NCBI RefSeq assembly: GCF_014750655.1
Contig: NZ_JABBXD010000002.1
Span: 545,636-609,635 of the forward strand
Length of the DNA stretch: 64,000 nucleotides
Source: Salinimonas profundi
GTDB lineage: Bacteria > Pseudomonadota > Gammaproteobacteria > Enterobacterales > Alteromonadaceae
Direction of reading: 5' to 3'
Shown here piece after piece: positions 52,023 to 61,693 of the stretch. Numbering within the stretch: position 1 is the stretch's first letter; every line of letters begins with the position of its first letter. The notes under the pieces were generated by a model. It worked only from the letters and a program-made list of their open reading frames with translations. It did not search any database and was not told the origin of the DNA. The position numbers were made by a program, and so were the translations under genes.

Positions 52023-54239
52023 TTAGTTAGCATTATAGCCGTACTGGTCATAAAAACCGCCGTATCGCTCAGAAACATCCGAGCGTCGCAAGTCAACCTG
52101 ATTAAGCACAACACCATCCACGCGGTGTCCAACCTGCAGGAAGCGGCCCAGACCATTTTGGATCATCTTCTCACTGGTGCTGTCAGCCCTTACTACATAA
52201 ATGACTGAGTCACAGGCTTTCGACACCACCATCGCATCACTGACAGCCTGCGTCGGCGCGGTATCCACCACCACATACTTGTAATGCTTCTTAAGATAGG
52301 TGATAAGTGCATTAAATCCTTCACCGGCCAGCAGTTCCTGCGGATTAGATGGAATACTGCCGGCACAAATCAGATCGATACCAGACTGCTCATCATGCAC
52401 CAGACACTCATCCAGCGAGTGAGTTTTCATTGTCAGGTTTGATAAGCCAGGCTGATAATTAGGCACATTAAAGCGCTTGCCGATGGACGGCCGACGCAGG
52501 TCGGCATCAATAAGAATGGTTTTGTCCAGCTGTCCCAGTGCAAAGGCAAGATTAGTTGAAACAGTGGACTTACCTTCTTTAGGCACACTGGAGGTCACCA
52601 GAATCGCCTGGTTTTGCTTCTCCAGATTGGTCAGGGACAGACTGGTTCTCAAGGTGCGCACAGCCTCACTGAACTGATGATACTTATTGTCGAAAAATGC
52701 GCGCAGCGGCATCGACTCTTTACGCTTTTGAGGAATAAGTGGAATAAGTCCAAGCATACGCTGTCCGAGCTTCTTCTCCACATCTTCGACGGAACGCACA
52801 CCACTGTTGAGCGCTTCCAGCACAAAGGCCAGGAACACGCCGAATCCGAAGCTGATGACAAATGCCGCACCGATTAACAGGGTACGATTTGGTTTGGATG
52901 GGTTATTCGGCGCCACGGCTGGATCCAGAATTCGCGCATTTGCCGACTCAAAACCGCCTATTTCGCTCGTCTCCTTAAGACGGGTAAACATGGAGTTATA
53001 AAGCTGCTGATTAATATCAACCTCGCGCTGTAGAGCACGACGCTGATTCTCAAGGCCTGATAACTTGCGATATTCAGATTTAGCCTGACTCACTTCTTCC
53101 TGTAAGTTAGCAACACGTTCCTGAGAGGCCCGGTATTGTGTCGTGATGCTGGAAATCAAATCGCGGATTTGCGTCTGCAACGTATCCCGCACTGAGGTTA
53201 GCTCAGCCTGAGCAGCAACCATTTTAGGATGTTTGGGCCCGAATACCTTGCTGAGCTCACTCACCCTGCTCTGCGCCTCTGCCTGCTGACGACGCACGCT
53301 TTGAATGCTGGGATGATTCAATACTTCAGGCAACCTTGACAGCGCGTTGATGTCCGCGCCGTTACGCTGAGTTTGCTCGTAGATAGTCCGGTTCTGCTTT
53401 AACGTAGACTGAGCGTCTAACAATTGGTCGCTCAGCTGTTCCAGTTCTTCAGCTGCCAGACCGACCACACCGTTACTCAGGTTGACCAGCTGATTTTCTT
53501 CGTAAAAATCTGTCAGTTTTCGCTCAGCTTCTTCCAGCTTATCTTTCAGACCTTCCATACTTTCGGTCAGAAATGACGTCGCCTTGGTGGTCATATCAAC
53601 CTTAGCCTGCAGATAGTTCTCGACGTACACATCACCCATTGCATTTGCAATTCGTGCAGCCAGCTCAGGCGATTCGCTCACCGCGGTAATCTCAATGACC
53701 TGGGTATTATTGACCAGATTCACCGAAATTGAATTCATCAATTTGTTGATGGCGGCCTGACGGCGCTTTTCTGCGCGCTGGGTTTGTGTCAGCGTTTTCT
53801 TTTTCTTTTCCGGTAAGAATGTAAGCTTTGATTTTATCCATTGCTTCACATCTTTGACGATATCAAATCCGCCCGATGACGATGGCATGAAAACCGGATC
53901 ATTAGACAAGTCCAGTTCGTCCACCGCGCGTGAGGCAACCTGACGCGACTGGATAATTTCATACTGGGTCTGCATATAGTCTTTTCGGGTAGTATCTGAC
54001 TTGTAGATCTCCTCGATAGACATCAGATTAGCCGGTTGCGACTCAATTAACAGGCTGGCTGTGGCTGAATAAATCGGCGTCATCTTCATGACTATCAGCG
54101 CCACCAATACGGTGAACAACACGGCAAGCAGAATGATTCGACCAGCGTAACGCTTAAATACTTGCCAATAATGCGCAAAATCGATGGTTTCATCATCGAG
54201 GATATTGGCTTGTAGCTGATCCCTCACTTTACTAGACAT
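52023..54239 (-). CDS. Wzc-type polysaccharide co-polymerase and tyrosine autokinase
   Basis: A 738-residue inner-membrane protein. The N-terminal Wzz domain begins after TM1 (IILLAVLFTVLVALIVMKM), followed by long periplasmic coiled coils and TM2 (TLLIGAAFVISFGFGVFLAFVL). The cytoplasmic BY-kinase domain has Walker A SSVPKEGKSTVSTN, Walker A' ILIDADLRRP and Walker B YVVVDTAPT. The C-terminus RYGGFYDQYGYNAN is a tyrosine cluster for autophosphorylation. It controls polymer length and drives export together with the Wza-like protein. It follows the Wza-like gene in one operon. Confidence 0.95.
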   Translation of the reverse strand: MSSKVRDQLQANILDDETIDFAHYWQVFKRYAGRIILLAVLFTVLVALIVMKMTPIYSATASLLIESQPANLMSIEEIYKSDTTRKDYMQTQYEIIQSRQVASRAVDELDLSNDPVFMPSSSGGFDIVKDVKQWIKSKLTFLPEKKKKTLTQTQRAEKRRQAAINKLMNSISVNLVNNTQVIEITAVSESPELAARIANAMGDVYVENYLQAKVDMTTKATSFLTESMEGLKDKLEEAERKLTDFYEENQLVNLSNGVVGLAAEELEQLSDQLLDAQSTLKQNRTIYEQTQRNGADINALSRLPEVLNHPSIQSVRRQQAEAQSRVSELSKVFGPKHPKMVAAQAELTSVRDTLQTQIRDLISSITTQYRASQERVANLQEEVSQAKSEYRKLSGLENQRRALQREVDINQQLYNSMFTRLKETSEIGGFESANARILDPAVAPNNPSKPNRTLLIGAAFVISFGFGVFLAFVLEALNSGVRSVEDVEKKLGQRMLGLIPLIPQKRKESMPLRAFFDNKYHQFSEAVRTLRTSLSLTNLEKQNQAILVTSSVPKEGKSTVSTNLAFALGQLDKTILIDADLRRPSIGKRFNVPNYQPGLSNLTMKTHSLDECLVHDEQSGIDLICAGSIPSNPQELLAGEGFNALITYLKKHYKYVVVDTAPTQAVSDAMVVSKACDSVIYVVRADSTSEKMIQNGLGRFLQVGHRVDGVVLNQVDLRRSDVSERYGGFYDQYGYNAN

Positions 54240-54279
54240 AGATTTTCCTTCGAAATCTGGCTATAACTGACACGCTTCA

Positions 54280-54825
54280 TCAGAAGAAGCGCTGTGGTAC
54301 GGTAATAATATCGCCGGGTCGGATCAGGTGACCAACATCCACTTCAATGGTGCGTTGTTGCCCATCTTTTTCGCGAATTATCTGGATATCGGAGCGCGAG
54401 GCCCGTTCGGTATAGCCGCCGGCCAACGCAGCAGCCTTATTGACGGACAAACCTGGCTGGTAGGGATACCCCCCGGGGCTTTTCACTTCACCGTCGATAA
54501 AAAACGGGCGGTATTCAACAATGGATACCGCGATGGAAGGGTTTACCAGGTAATCACCTTCCAGCCCATCGTAGATCAGACTTTCAACTTCAGAAAGCGT
54601 GAGGCCAACCAGCTTCAGGTCGCCCAGAAACGGATAATTGATTTTGCCAACATCGGGGATTCGGGTTTCCATAGATAAGTCAGTTTGACCAAAAACCTTA
54701 ATAAGGATTTTGTCGCCGACACCCAGCCGGTATTGACTCATGTTCACGTTGCCCTCTTGTGCCACTGCGTTACAAACAAACAACAACAACACGATAGTCA
54801 GCACATACCTCACGCTTTTCTCCAT
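54280..54825 (-). CDS. Short Wza-type polysaccharide export protein (OPX)
   Basis: A 181-residue periplasmic OPX protein with signal peptide (VLTIVLLLFVCNAVA). The polysaccharide export domain (YRLGVGDKILIKVFGQ, PFLGDLKLVGLTLSEVE, NPSIAVSIVEYRPFFIDGEV) is followed by one SLBB domain (GGYPYQPGLSVNKAAALAGGY). E. coli Wza is about 379 residues and has a C-terminal helix forming an outer-membrane pore; that part is absent here. The gene overlaps the upstream beta-barrel gene by one base, which fits models where short OPX proteins work with a separate barrel. Confidence 0.9.
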   Translation of the reverse strand: MEKSVRYVLTIVLLLFVCNAVAQEGNVNMSQYRLGVGDKILIKVFGQTDLSMETRIPDVGKINYPFLGDLKLVGLTLSEVESLIYDGLEGDYLVNPSIAVSIVEYRPFFIDGEVKSPGGYPYQPGLSVNKAAALAGGYTERASRSDIQIIREKDGQQRTIEVDVGHLIRPGDIITVPQRFF

Positions 54826-56048
54826 TATAAAGTTACCTTCGCGGTCAGACCGATTACGTCGCGATCATAATCTATAGTCTCACGGTTACTATCTCGTTCA
54901 TTTATTTGATAAAAAACACCTAATTGTAGCCAGCGACGGAAATCGTAGTCGGCGCCAAGTGTTATTTTTGTCGTTTCATCTTCGCGAAGGTCGGAGGCCT
55001 GTCCCTCATAATCATCCGTGGCAAACGCGACCCGGGCAGTGGTAGAAAAGCGCTCAAGCCATGAATGCTCCCAACTGACACTGTAGTCGCGGCTGCGAAT
55101 ATAGTCGGCTTCACTATTGGTTTCCCGGGTATCGGCACTTGTTGCAAATTTTATCTGCGAGTAACTCATTGGCTTATAGGCCATTCCGACTTCCCAGGCC
55201 ACGCCGGAAAAGTCCTCACGCCCGACAGCATCAAACTTTTTCTGCGTGTAACCGATTTTAGCGAAACTGCGCGTGTAGTTATTCGTTTGCCAGGTTACCC
55301 CTGCTAACACTGTGTTTTCTATAGAGTCCAGAGATTGTTGGGCCTGCTGCTGCTCATCGTACGTAATTTCCTGACGGTTTGCGTCAAGTACGAGGTTAGT
55401 GCTGGGTGCGACACGATAATAGAATGCGGCGCCATATCTGAAGTAATCGCGGTCACGATAGCGCAAAAAGTTGGTGTCGCGAAAGCCCAACACCTCAGGC
55501 CTGTCATCGTAATTCATCACCTCGTAGCCTGCTGAAACCTCTACCCGGCCTGTTGATGACAGTCCGCCATATGACAGCACACCATCGAGGTTTGCGTTTT
55601 TATACGTGTCAGGCTCGCTGAGCGCGTTGCCGAACCCGTTTGAGTAAACCCGGCCACGATCATCGTGACCGTCTTCAAAATTTGCTCTGGCTGTAAAGCG
55701 GCTACGTTCAGAAAACACAAAGTCGCCATCGGCATGCAAAAAGTGATCAGTGTAGTTATCCGCTGCACTGGAGAAATACTCACCGCGCTCGAGGCGATAG
55801 CCTAATTCAATCTCATTGCCGTTCAGCTCCGTTACAGCACGCAACTCAGGTGAAACGACTCCGACCCAACTGGTGATTTCCGCGTCCTGCTCACTGGCGT
55901 AAGTAACATTATCAATATGCAGAAAATCCGTATTCAGAACAGGGATGAGGTCGACGCTGCCCATTTTGTACCTGCCCGCTTCCTGAGCGTGACTAATACT
56001 AACAGCAATCAAAGACAGTGCGAGCGCACTGGAAGCCTGCTTTATCAT
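54825..56048 (-). CDS. EPS-associated outer-membrane beta-barrel protein
   Basis: A 407-residue protein with a signal peptide (cleavage after SHAQ). The rest is a series of alternating amphipathic strands separated by short turns (VEVSAGYEVMNYDD, YFRYGAAFYYRVAPSTNLVLDANR, KITLGADYDFRRWLQLGVFYQI) and ends in a hydrophobic residue strand (GLTAKVTL), as expected of an outer-membrane barrel. It is the first gene of the operon with the OPX protein, Wzc-like kinase and CpsB-like phosphatase. It probably forms the channel for polymer exit. A sigma-54 element lies upstream. Confidence 0.82.
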   Translation of the reverse strand: MIKQASSALALSLIAVSISHAQEAGRYKMGSVDLIPVLNTDFLHIDNVTYASEQDAEITSWVGVVSPELRAVTELNGNEIELGYRLERGEYFSSAADNYTDHFLHADGDFVFSERSRFTARANFEDGHDDRGRVYSNGFGNALSEPDTYKNANLDGVLSYGGLSSTGRVEVSAGYEVMNYDDRPEVLGFRDTNFLRYRDRDYFRYGAAFYYRVAPSTNLVLDANRQEITYDEQQQAQQSLDSIENTVLAGVTWQTNNYTRSFAKIGYTQKKFDAVGREDFSGVAWEVGMAYKPMSYSQIKFATSADTRETNSEADYIRSRDYSVSWEHSWLERFSTTARVAFATDDYEGQASDLREDETTKITLGADYDFRRWLQLGVFYQINERDSNRETIDYDRDVIGLTAKVTL

Positions 56049-56263
56049 GTTCTCTCCGGTTAAAATATTTTGAATGGGGCGAATGCTTCAATGCATTGGC
56101 CGCCAAAACCTTAAGCGTAAAATCATCCTTCGTCGCCAGCGCTGTTCTGTAAACTCAGCGCCTGGTTGCCTTTGGTGCACAAAGCCTGACGTGCCTGCAC
56201 GGGTAATATTGGAGCAGGCTTCATTACGCTTACTTCACTAAATGAAGATATCGAGTGGTCACA

Positions 56264-56279
56264 AGCGAATTCTGTGCCA
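56264..56279 (-). promoter_or_regulatory. Sigma-54 (RpoN) promoter of the export operon
   Basis: On the minus strand TGGCACAGAATTCGCT has the full TGGCAC box and GCT at exact spacing (TTGC reads TCGC). Start expected near 56253, about 205 bases before the barrel gene. Confidence 0.6.
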
Positions 56280-56489
56280 TCAGTAAAAACGCCGAAAAAA
56301 ATGCTTCGGAAGTGGTCACGAACAGAACCAGGTCTGTAACTAATTATTCCGTCACTGCTGTCTATGAAGCATCCTGATACTTCATTCCTTTTTAGTAGGA
56401 TCGGAAATAAAGGCTATAAATGTTGTAATAAATTTACAGTTTTTAATTTTTAGCACGCGGCAATCTAGTGAAAATCATTCACTTAAATT

Positions 56490-56505
56490 TGGAACACTTT
56501 GTGCA
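56490..56505 (+). promoter_or_regulatory. Sigma-54 (RpoN) promoter of the initiating transferase gene
   Basis: TGGAACACTTTGTGCA keeps TGG, AC and TGCA at exact -24/-12 spacing, with A for C in the -24 box and G for T at the start of the -12 box. Start expected near 56516, 92 bases before the gene. The surrounding DNA is AT-rich. Confidence 0.55.
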
Positions 56506-56607
56506 TTTAGTTAAGGCAGTTATCTTGTATTCAATGAAGTTTAAGATGTGTGAATTCGGTCGAGCCTTCGTTTTTCCTGGTTTACCACTTATCGGAGCGA
56601 ATGAATT

Positions 56608-58065
56608 ATGAAATTCAACTTACTGCAAAGTCAGGCGCTAAATAGCAACAGTAATTCTCGTGATGAGAGAAGAAGTGGTATTACCGGTCATTATCAGAGC
56701 AGTTTTTCTACGGTCTATCGACTGATCGATCTGTCGCTGATTACCGTCTGTTTTTACGCTGCCGTGTTTTATTATGAACTGACGCTAACCACCACGGGCA
56801 TGATTTTACTGTTCATTAATGTGGTGTCGTTTCAACTGGCGGCCGAGGCATTAGACCTTTACCGTTCCTGGCGCAGCAGCCGCACCAGCTCGATGCTTAA
56901 GAGTGCGGCGGGCACATGGTTGTTAAGTTTCGTTGTGACACTGACACTGGGCTTTTTATTCTCCCACAGTGTGACACTTTCTCCTTCGATGGTGATGTTC
57001 TGGTTTGCGACCTCGTTTGTGGCATTAACGGTATGGCGCGGCATCATGCGACAGTTTCTGTTCAAGGTTCGTCGCAGTGGTATGAATACACGTTCAGCCA
57101 TCATTGTTGGCGCAACAGAAGTTGGCTATGACATGGCACAGCAAATGGCTGCTAACGAGCATTTGGGTATTCAGTTCAAAGGCATGTATGACGACCGTCC
57201 GTCTGATCGATTAACTGCTGAGCAAAAGCATGATATTAAAGGCAGTATTGATGATGCGATTGAATTAGCCCGGCTTCATCAGGTTGACTATATTTATATT
57301 GCGCTGCCGACTGCTGCAGAAGGCAGGATTAAGAACATTCTTGAAAAATGCAGTGACACCACTGCCAACGTTTATCTGATTCCTAATTTCTTTATGTATT
57401 CACTGCTGAACTCTCGCTGGCAGACAGTGGGTAATGTGCAGGCATTGAGTATCTATGATACGCCCTTCCAGGGTGCCAACGATGTGTTAAAACGTATTGA
57501 AGATGTCGTTGTCAGCAGTATTATTCTGGCGTTTTTAGCCATTCCAATGCTGTGTATTGCTGCCGCGGTTAAACTGACGTCGCCTGGTCCGGCTATCTTC
57601 AAGCAAAAGCGTTACGGCCTCGATGGTAAAGAAATTACTGTTTATAAATTCCGGTCAATGTCGACCCAAGATAACGGCCCGGAAGTGAAACAGGCAACGA
57701 AGAACGACCCGCGTGTAACAAAGCTGGGCGCATTTTTGAGAAAGACATCTCTGGATGAGTTACCACAGTTTATAAATGTGTTGCAGGGTAGGATGTCGAT
57801 TGTTGGCCCCCGTCCTCACGCAGTTGCGCACAATGAACAGTATCGAAAACTTATTACCGGTTATATGCTACGCCATAAAATACGTCCGGGTATTACAGGC
57901 TGGGCCCAGGTTAATGGTCTTCGTGGTGAAACAGAAACCGTTAACAAGATGGCCAAGCGGGTAGAATACGATCTTGATTACATGCACCGCTGGTCTGTAT
58001 GGTTTGATTTAAAGATTATTTTGAAGACCGTTGTCGGCGGTTTCTCCGGGAACAACGTCTATTAA
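56608..58065 (+). CDS. Undecaprenyl-phosphate glucose phosphotransferase (WcaJ-like)
   Basis: A 485-residue polyisoprenyl-phosphate hexose-1-phosphate transferase that starts repeat-unit synthesis by moving a sugar phosphate, usually glucose-1-P, to undecaprenyl phosphate. Four N-terminal membrane segments (residues about 35-135), a CoA-binding-like domain ([18 protein letters not shown]), a fifth segment ([20 protein letters not shown]) and the catalytic domain follow in order. Catalytic motifs are [38 protein letters not shown] and [14 protein letters not shown]. It is the first committed step for this locus. A terminator follows. Confidence 0.93.
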   Translation: MKFNLLQSQALNSNSNSRDERRSGITGHYQSSFSTVYRLIDLSLITVCFYAAVFYYELTLTTTGMILLFINVVSFQLAAEALDLYRSWRSSRTSSMLKSAAGTWLLSFVVTLTLGFLFSHSVTLSPSMVMFWFATSFVALTVWRGIMRQFLFKVRRSGMNTRSAIIVGATEVGYDMAQQMAANEHLGIQFKGMYDDRPSDRLTAEQKHDIKGSIDDAIELARLHQVDYIYIALPTAAEGRIKNILEKCSDTTANVYLIPNFFMYSLLNSRWQTVGNVQALSIYDTPFQGANDVLKRIEDVVVSSIILAFLAIPMLCIAAAVKLTSPGPAIFKQKRYGLDGKEITVYKFRSMSTQDNGPEVKQATKNDPRVTKLGAFLRKTSLDELPQFINVLQGRMSIVGPRPHAVAHNEQYRKLITGYMLRHKIRPGITGWAQVNGLRGETETVNKMAKRVEYDLDYMHRWSVWFDLKIILKTVVGGFSGNNVY

Positions 58066-58066
58066 A

Positions 58067-58094
58067 AAAAAGGCCCGTCTATCGGGCCTTTTTT
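58067..58094 (+). terminator. Intrinsic terminator of the initiating transferase gene
   Basis: Stem GGCCCG/CGGGCC flanked by A-run and TTTTTT, right after the stop codon. Confidence 0.9.
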
Positions 58095-58236
58095 GTACGT
58101 GGCATCCTCTCGATCACCGGGACAAAGTTTCACGATTGATACCAAGTTATAGTGTCACTATGCCAGGCGCTTCTTTTGCTTTGTTGGAAATAAACGACAA
58201 TTACGCCTTTAGAGCTACTAAAATAGAATGAGTAGC

Positions 58237-59145
58237 TCAGTTAAGCGTTGGCTGGGGCAACAGCGGCGCCAGGATCTCCCCGATGCGGCGGAATAAACGC
58301 ATTCTGGTCGTGCCAGAGCGCCATACCAGTCCGATTTCCCTAAATGCATCATCCTCGGCCGGCATTGCCGTTAGCGACGTATTTTTGAGAATATTCTGAT
58401 TAATCGCCAATTCTGGCAAAAATGTATATCCCAGTTTGCTGTTTGCCAGCTGTACCAGTGTGTACAGGCTACTGGCTGCCAGGCTACTTACTTGTTCCTG
58501 ATGCTGCAGTCCACAAGCACTGACGGCATGTCCGGTCATGCAATGCTCTTGCTGTAGCAAAAATATGCTTTTCTTAGGCAATGACGAAATATCCAGCGGA
58601 TTCGGTAGCGTTTTACTAAGCTCTTCATGGGCGACCAGATGAAACGGATCATGTCCCAGTACCATTTGCTTGCACCCCGGGGTTTCCATTGGCAGCGCTA
58701 ACACCAGCAAATCGAGCTCTCCGTCACTCAGTTGCTGGAGCAGGTTGTCAGTGGTGTCTTCCTGTAGCTCAAGACCAATTTCCGGCAAAAATGCATTGAA
58801 TGCACCGATAAGGCCTTCAAACAGAAATGGCGCAATTGTGGGAATCACGCCCAGTTTGAGCTTACCGCTTTGCCAGTTCCCCGCATTCTGCGCATATTCG
58901 ACTAACTCACCGGCTTCCTGGAGTATTAGTTTGCTTCGCTCTACAACGTCCAGCCCCAGTGAGGTAAACACAAATGTTTTATGTTCTCGTTCAAGCAGTT
59001 GTGAGCCGAAGTGCTCTTCAAGATTTTGTATTGCCGTGCTGAGCGTCGACTGGCTCACATTGCAACGATGCGCTGCCCGGTGAAAATGCTGTTCCTGATG
59101 CAATGTCACTAAATAGTGCAGATGCTTTAAGTTCGGCCACTTCAT
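58237..59145 (-). CDS. oxyR: Hydrogen peroxide-sensing regulator OxyR
   Basis: A 302-residue LysR-type regulator. The N-terminal helix-turn-helix (NLKHLHYLVTLHQEQHFHRAA ... RCNVSQSTLSTAIQNLEE) matches OxyR. The redox pair is in HCMTGHAVSAC, two Cys nine residues apart, the same spacing as Cys199 and Cys208 in E. coli OxyR, within the QQEHC...ACG loop. Oxidation to a disulfide should activate genes such as katG. It is divergent from the UspE-like gene, with 230 bases between. Confidence 0.9.
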   Translation of the reverse strand: MKWPNLKHLHYLVTLHQEQHFHRAAHRCNVSQSTLSTAIQNLEEHFGSQLLEREHKTFVFTSLGLDVVERSKLILQEAGELVEYAQNAGNWQSGKLKLGVIPTIAPFLFEGLIGAFNAFLPEIGLELQEDTTDNLLQQLSDGELDLLVLALPMETPGCKQMVLGHDPFHLVAHEELSKTLPNPLDISSLPKKSIFLLQQEHCMTGHAVSACGLQHQEQVSSLAASSLYTLVQLANSKLGYTFLPELAINQNILKNTSLTAMPAEDDAFREIGLVWRSGTTRMRLFRRIGEILAPLLPQPTLN

Positions 59146-59375
59146 AAGTCAACTTTTAGATTAGAAATGATAGTTTCAATCTAGCATAAGTATTACCGAA
59201 AGGTAAATCCAATAAGATTTGCCGTGGCCGTGACGTCAACGTAAGGGCTTCATCATTTATTCATGTTTACAGCCCGATTTTTGCCCGAATAAAGCTTATA
59301 ATAAGTCTAAATGGTTTTAAAAAGCCGTATCAATAATTTGTAGTTTCATTTCAAAGGTTTCGTCTTGAGGATGTT

Positions 59376-60350
59376 ATGAAGGGACATTTTACCAACATAG
59401 CCTGCGTGTTAAATGACACCCATAAACAGGATGAGGTTGTTGCTCAGGCTGTTCACGTCGCGAAGCGGCATCAGGCCAAATTGACAGTGGTACTCAAACT
59501 GGATGCCTTGCCACCTAACGCTAAAATGGTGATGCAATCGTTCGCTTATCTGGAGACACAGACCAGTATCGAATCGTCGGCGCAGGTGTGGCTAAAAGAA
59601 AAGGCACAAACCTGGCAGGAAAAATATCCACTGGAAACCGACGTCCGGGTTGGCGACAGCAACAATGATTTTCTGAAATACATTGTTGAGTCTGGTTTTG
59701 ACCTGGTAATAAAGCTTTCTGAAGCCGATTTTCTGGAGCGCTTGTTCGGCAGCGAAGATATGAACCTGCTAAGAAAGTGTCCCTGTCCTGTGTGGGTTGT
59801 ACATCGTGGTAACAGTCGTCAGTACGATACCATCGTTGCTTGTCTGGATTTAAACTACCATTACCCTGAGCATGAAGTTTCTGTCCGCAAAAAGCTGAAC
59901 ATGGATATTCTGCGGTATGCCTCTCAGGTGGCGCTGATGGAGTTTGCCCAGCTACATATTGTGCATGTGTATGATGCGGTTCCGGAGAATATTGCGCGAG
60001 GTGGCTTTATTTCGGTGGATGAGAATAATCTTACCAGCGATTTACAGGACATCTACGCTGAGCGCGATGCTGAACTTGAACGTCTTCTTTCAAATCTGGA
60101 CGAAGAACTTGATGAAGGCGCACTGGAATATCTGGCACCACAACGTCATATCATCCATGGCTATCCGCGTCGTGATATTGCCATTACAGCGCGCTCTCTG
60201 GGTGCAAAGGCGGTAGTGATGGGTACAGTGGCTCGCATCGGCGTTCCGGGCTTCATTATGGGTGGCACCGCCGAAGAAACGATTAGTCAGTTAGATTGCG
60301 CAGTGCTTGGGATTAAACCTGAAGGATTTATCTCACCCGTAAATGAATAA
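59376..60350 (+). CDS. uspE: Tandem universal stress protein (UspE-like)
   Basis: A 324-residue protein made of two Usp domains, like E. coli UspE (316 residues). Domain 1 spans about residues 5-145 (FTNIACVLNDTHKQDEVV ... CPCPVWVVHRG), and domain 2 about 150-315 (YDTIVACLDL ... GAKAVVMGTVARIGVPGFIMGGTAEE). The second domain has a GxxxxG-like segment but the ATP-binding G-2x-G-9x-G-(S/T) motif is incomplete, as is common in UspE. It probably assists stress survival and motility control. A strong terminator follows. Confidence 0.88.
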   Translation: MKGHFTNIACVLNDTHKQDEVVAQAVHVAKRHQAKLTVVLKLDALPPNAKMVMQSFAYLETQTSIESSAQVWLKEKAQTWQEKYPLETDVRVGDSNNDFLKYIVESGFDLVIKLSEADFLERLFGSEDMNLLRKCPCPVWVVHRGNSRQYDTIVACLDLNYHYPEHEVSVRKKLNMDILRYASQVALMEFAQLHIVHVYDAVPENIARGGFISVDENNLTSDLQDIYAERDAELERLLSNLDEELDEGALEYLAPQRHIIHGYPRRDIAITARSLGAKAVVMGTVARIGVPGFIMGGTAEETISQLDCAVLGIKPEGFISPVNE

Positions 60351-60376
60351 CTCTCTGATTTAATACCACAAAAAAA

Positions 60377-60393
60377 GCCCCGCAAGGCGGGGC
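60377..60393. terminator. Bidirectional intrinsic terminator
   Basis: Stem GCCCCGC/GCGGGGC with A6 before and T6 after, between converging uspE-like and pitA genes. Confidence 0.92.
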
Positions 60394-60415
60394 TTTTTTC
60401 TTATTTTCGCTACCT

Positions 60416-61693
60416 TTAGGGAACGTTGAAAATCCCTTTAAGTAAGTAGAAAAAGATAACCGATAAGATGGCACCTGCAGGTAAGGTAATTACCCAGGAC
60501 ACCACGATGTTACGCACGATACCCAGGTTCAGTGCTGATACACCTCGGGCCATACCAACCCCTAATACAGCACCTACCAGCGTCTGCGTAGTAGAGATAG
60601 GTAAACCAGTGCCTGATGCAATAACGACGGTACATGCAGCTGCAAGCTCCGCAGCAAAACCGCGACTTGGGGTAAGGTGTGTAATGCCCTGCCCGATGGT
60701 TTTGATAACCCGGTGTCCGAACAGTGCCAGACCAGCCACAATACCCAGACCGCCAAGTGGCAGGATCCAGGGTGCCAATGTAGAGCTGGAATTGATTTCG
60801 CCACCTGAACTTACCACGCTGACAACCGCAGCCAATGGACCAATCGCATTCGCCACATCGTTTGAGCCGTGGGCAAACGCCATACAACACGCGGTAACGA
60901 CCATCAAAATCGCAAACACTTTTTCAACGTTAGCGGTTTGCAGATCGGCATCGTGAGATTCACTGTAATGCACTCTCTTGATCCACATTTTACCCAGCAC
61001 AGCCAAAAGAATACCAATGCCAATGGCCAGCAAATAGCCGTTGAGCGTAGATAGCTCCATACCAACGTGCTTGAGGCCTTTTTTGATGGTAACCAGTGAC
61101 ATGACAAAACCAGCCAGCGCCATATAAAACGGTACATAACGCTTTGCGTTTTCAAGCGGTTTATCTGTGCTGAAGATCAGCTTTTGTGCACTCATGAATA
61201 TCAGATAGGCAATAATGCCGGAGATAGCAGGGGTCACTACCCAGCTGCCTACAATACCGCCAACTTTTCCCCACGATACGGCATCCATACTGACGCCCGT
61301 CGCTGTAAAGCCGATGATTGCGCCAATAATTGAATGCGTGGTTGAAACAGGCCAGCCCAGCCATGATGCCAGCGCAAGCCAGATACCGGCTGCGAAGAGG
61401 GAGGCAATCATGCCCAATACCAGATAATCCGGCTTATCTACAAAGAACGCCGAATCAATAATTCCTTTTCGTATGGTCGAGGTAACTTCACCACCCGCCA
61501 GATATGCCCCGGCGAATTCAAAGATCATCGCAATGATGATGGCTTGCTTGATGGTTAACGCTTTAGAGCCAACAGAGGTTCCCATGGCGTTTGCCACGTC
61601 GTTGGCGCCTATTCCCCACGCCATGATAAATCCTACAGCGGCAGCCAGCAGGATTAGGGTCGTTCCATAATTTTGCAGAAGTTCCACAGGCAA
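60416..61693 (-). CDS. pitA: PiT-family inorganic phosphate transporter
   Basis: A 425-residue inner-membrane transporter that takes up metal-phosphate with protons or sodium. The duplicated PiT signature is present: GANDVANAMGTSVGSKALT in the first half and HGSNDVANAIGPLAAVVS in the second, plus GWPVSTTHSIIGAIIG and GLPISTTQTLVGAVLG. About 11 membrane segments are expected. A candidate PHO-box promoter lies about 240-270 bases upstream, next to phoU, so regulation by phosphate is likely. Confidence 0.93.
   Translation of the reverse strand: MPVELLQNYGTTLILLAAAVGFIMAWGIGANDVANAMGTSVGSKALTIKQAIIIAMIFEFAGAYLAGGEVTSTIRKGIIDSAFFVDKPDYLVLGMIASLFAAGIWLALASWLGWPVSTTHSIIGAIIGFTATGVSMDAVSWGKVGGIVGSWVVTPAISGIIAYLIFMSAQKLIFSTDKPLENAKRYVPFYMALAGFVMSLVTIKKGLKHVGMELSTLNGYLLAIGIGILLAVLGKMWIKRVHYSESHDADLQTANVEKVFAILMVVTACCMAFAHGSNDVANAIGPLAAVVSVVSSGGEINSSSTLAPWILPLGGLGIVAGLALFGHRVIKTIGQGITHLTPSRGFAAELAAACTVVIASGTGLPISTTQTLVGAVLGVGMARGVSALNLGIVRNIVVSWVITLPAGAILSVIFFYLLKGIFNVP

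Larger units (their letters stand above)
56049..56607. other. Divergent EPS control region
   Basis: 558 bases between the barrel operon (minus) and the initiating transferase gene (plus). It holds two sigma-54 elements, one per direction (56264-56279 and 56490-56505). It also has a direct repeat AGTGGTCAC(A/G)A at 56254-56264 and 56311-56321, and two inverted repeats with CTTCA/TGAAG arms at about 56233-56247 and 56366-56385, which may be activator sites. No gene is supported. Confidence 0.55.

Noticed and set aside
60468-60956. 162-codon plus-strand frame inside pitA
   Set aside because: Antisense to conserved PiT motifs; Ala/Pro/Thr-rich content is typical of shadow frames.
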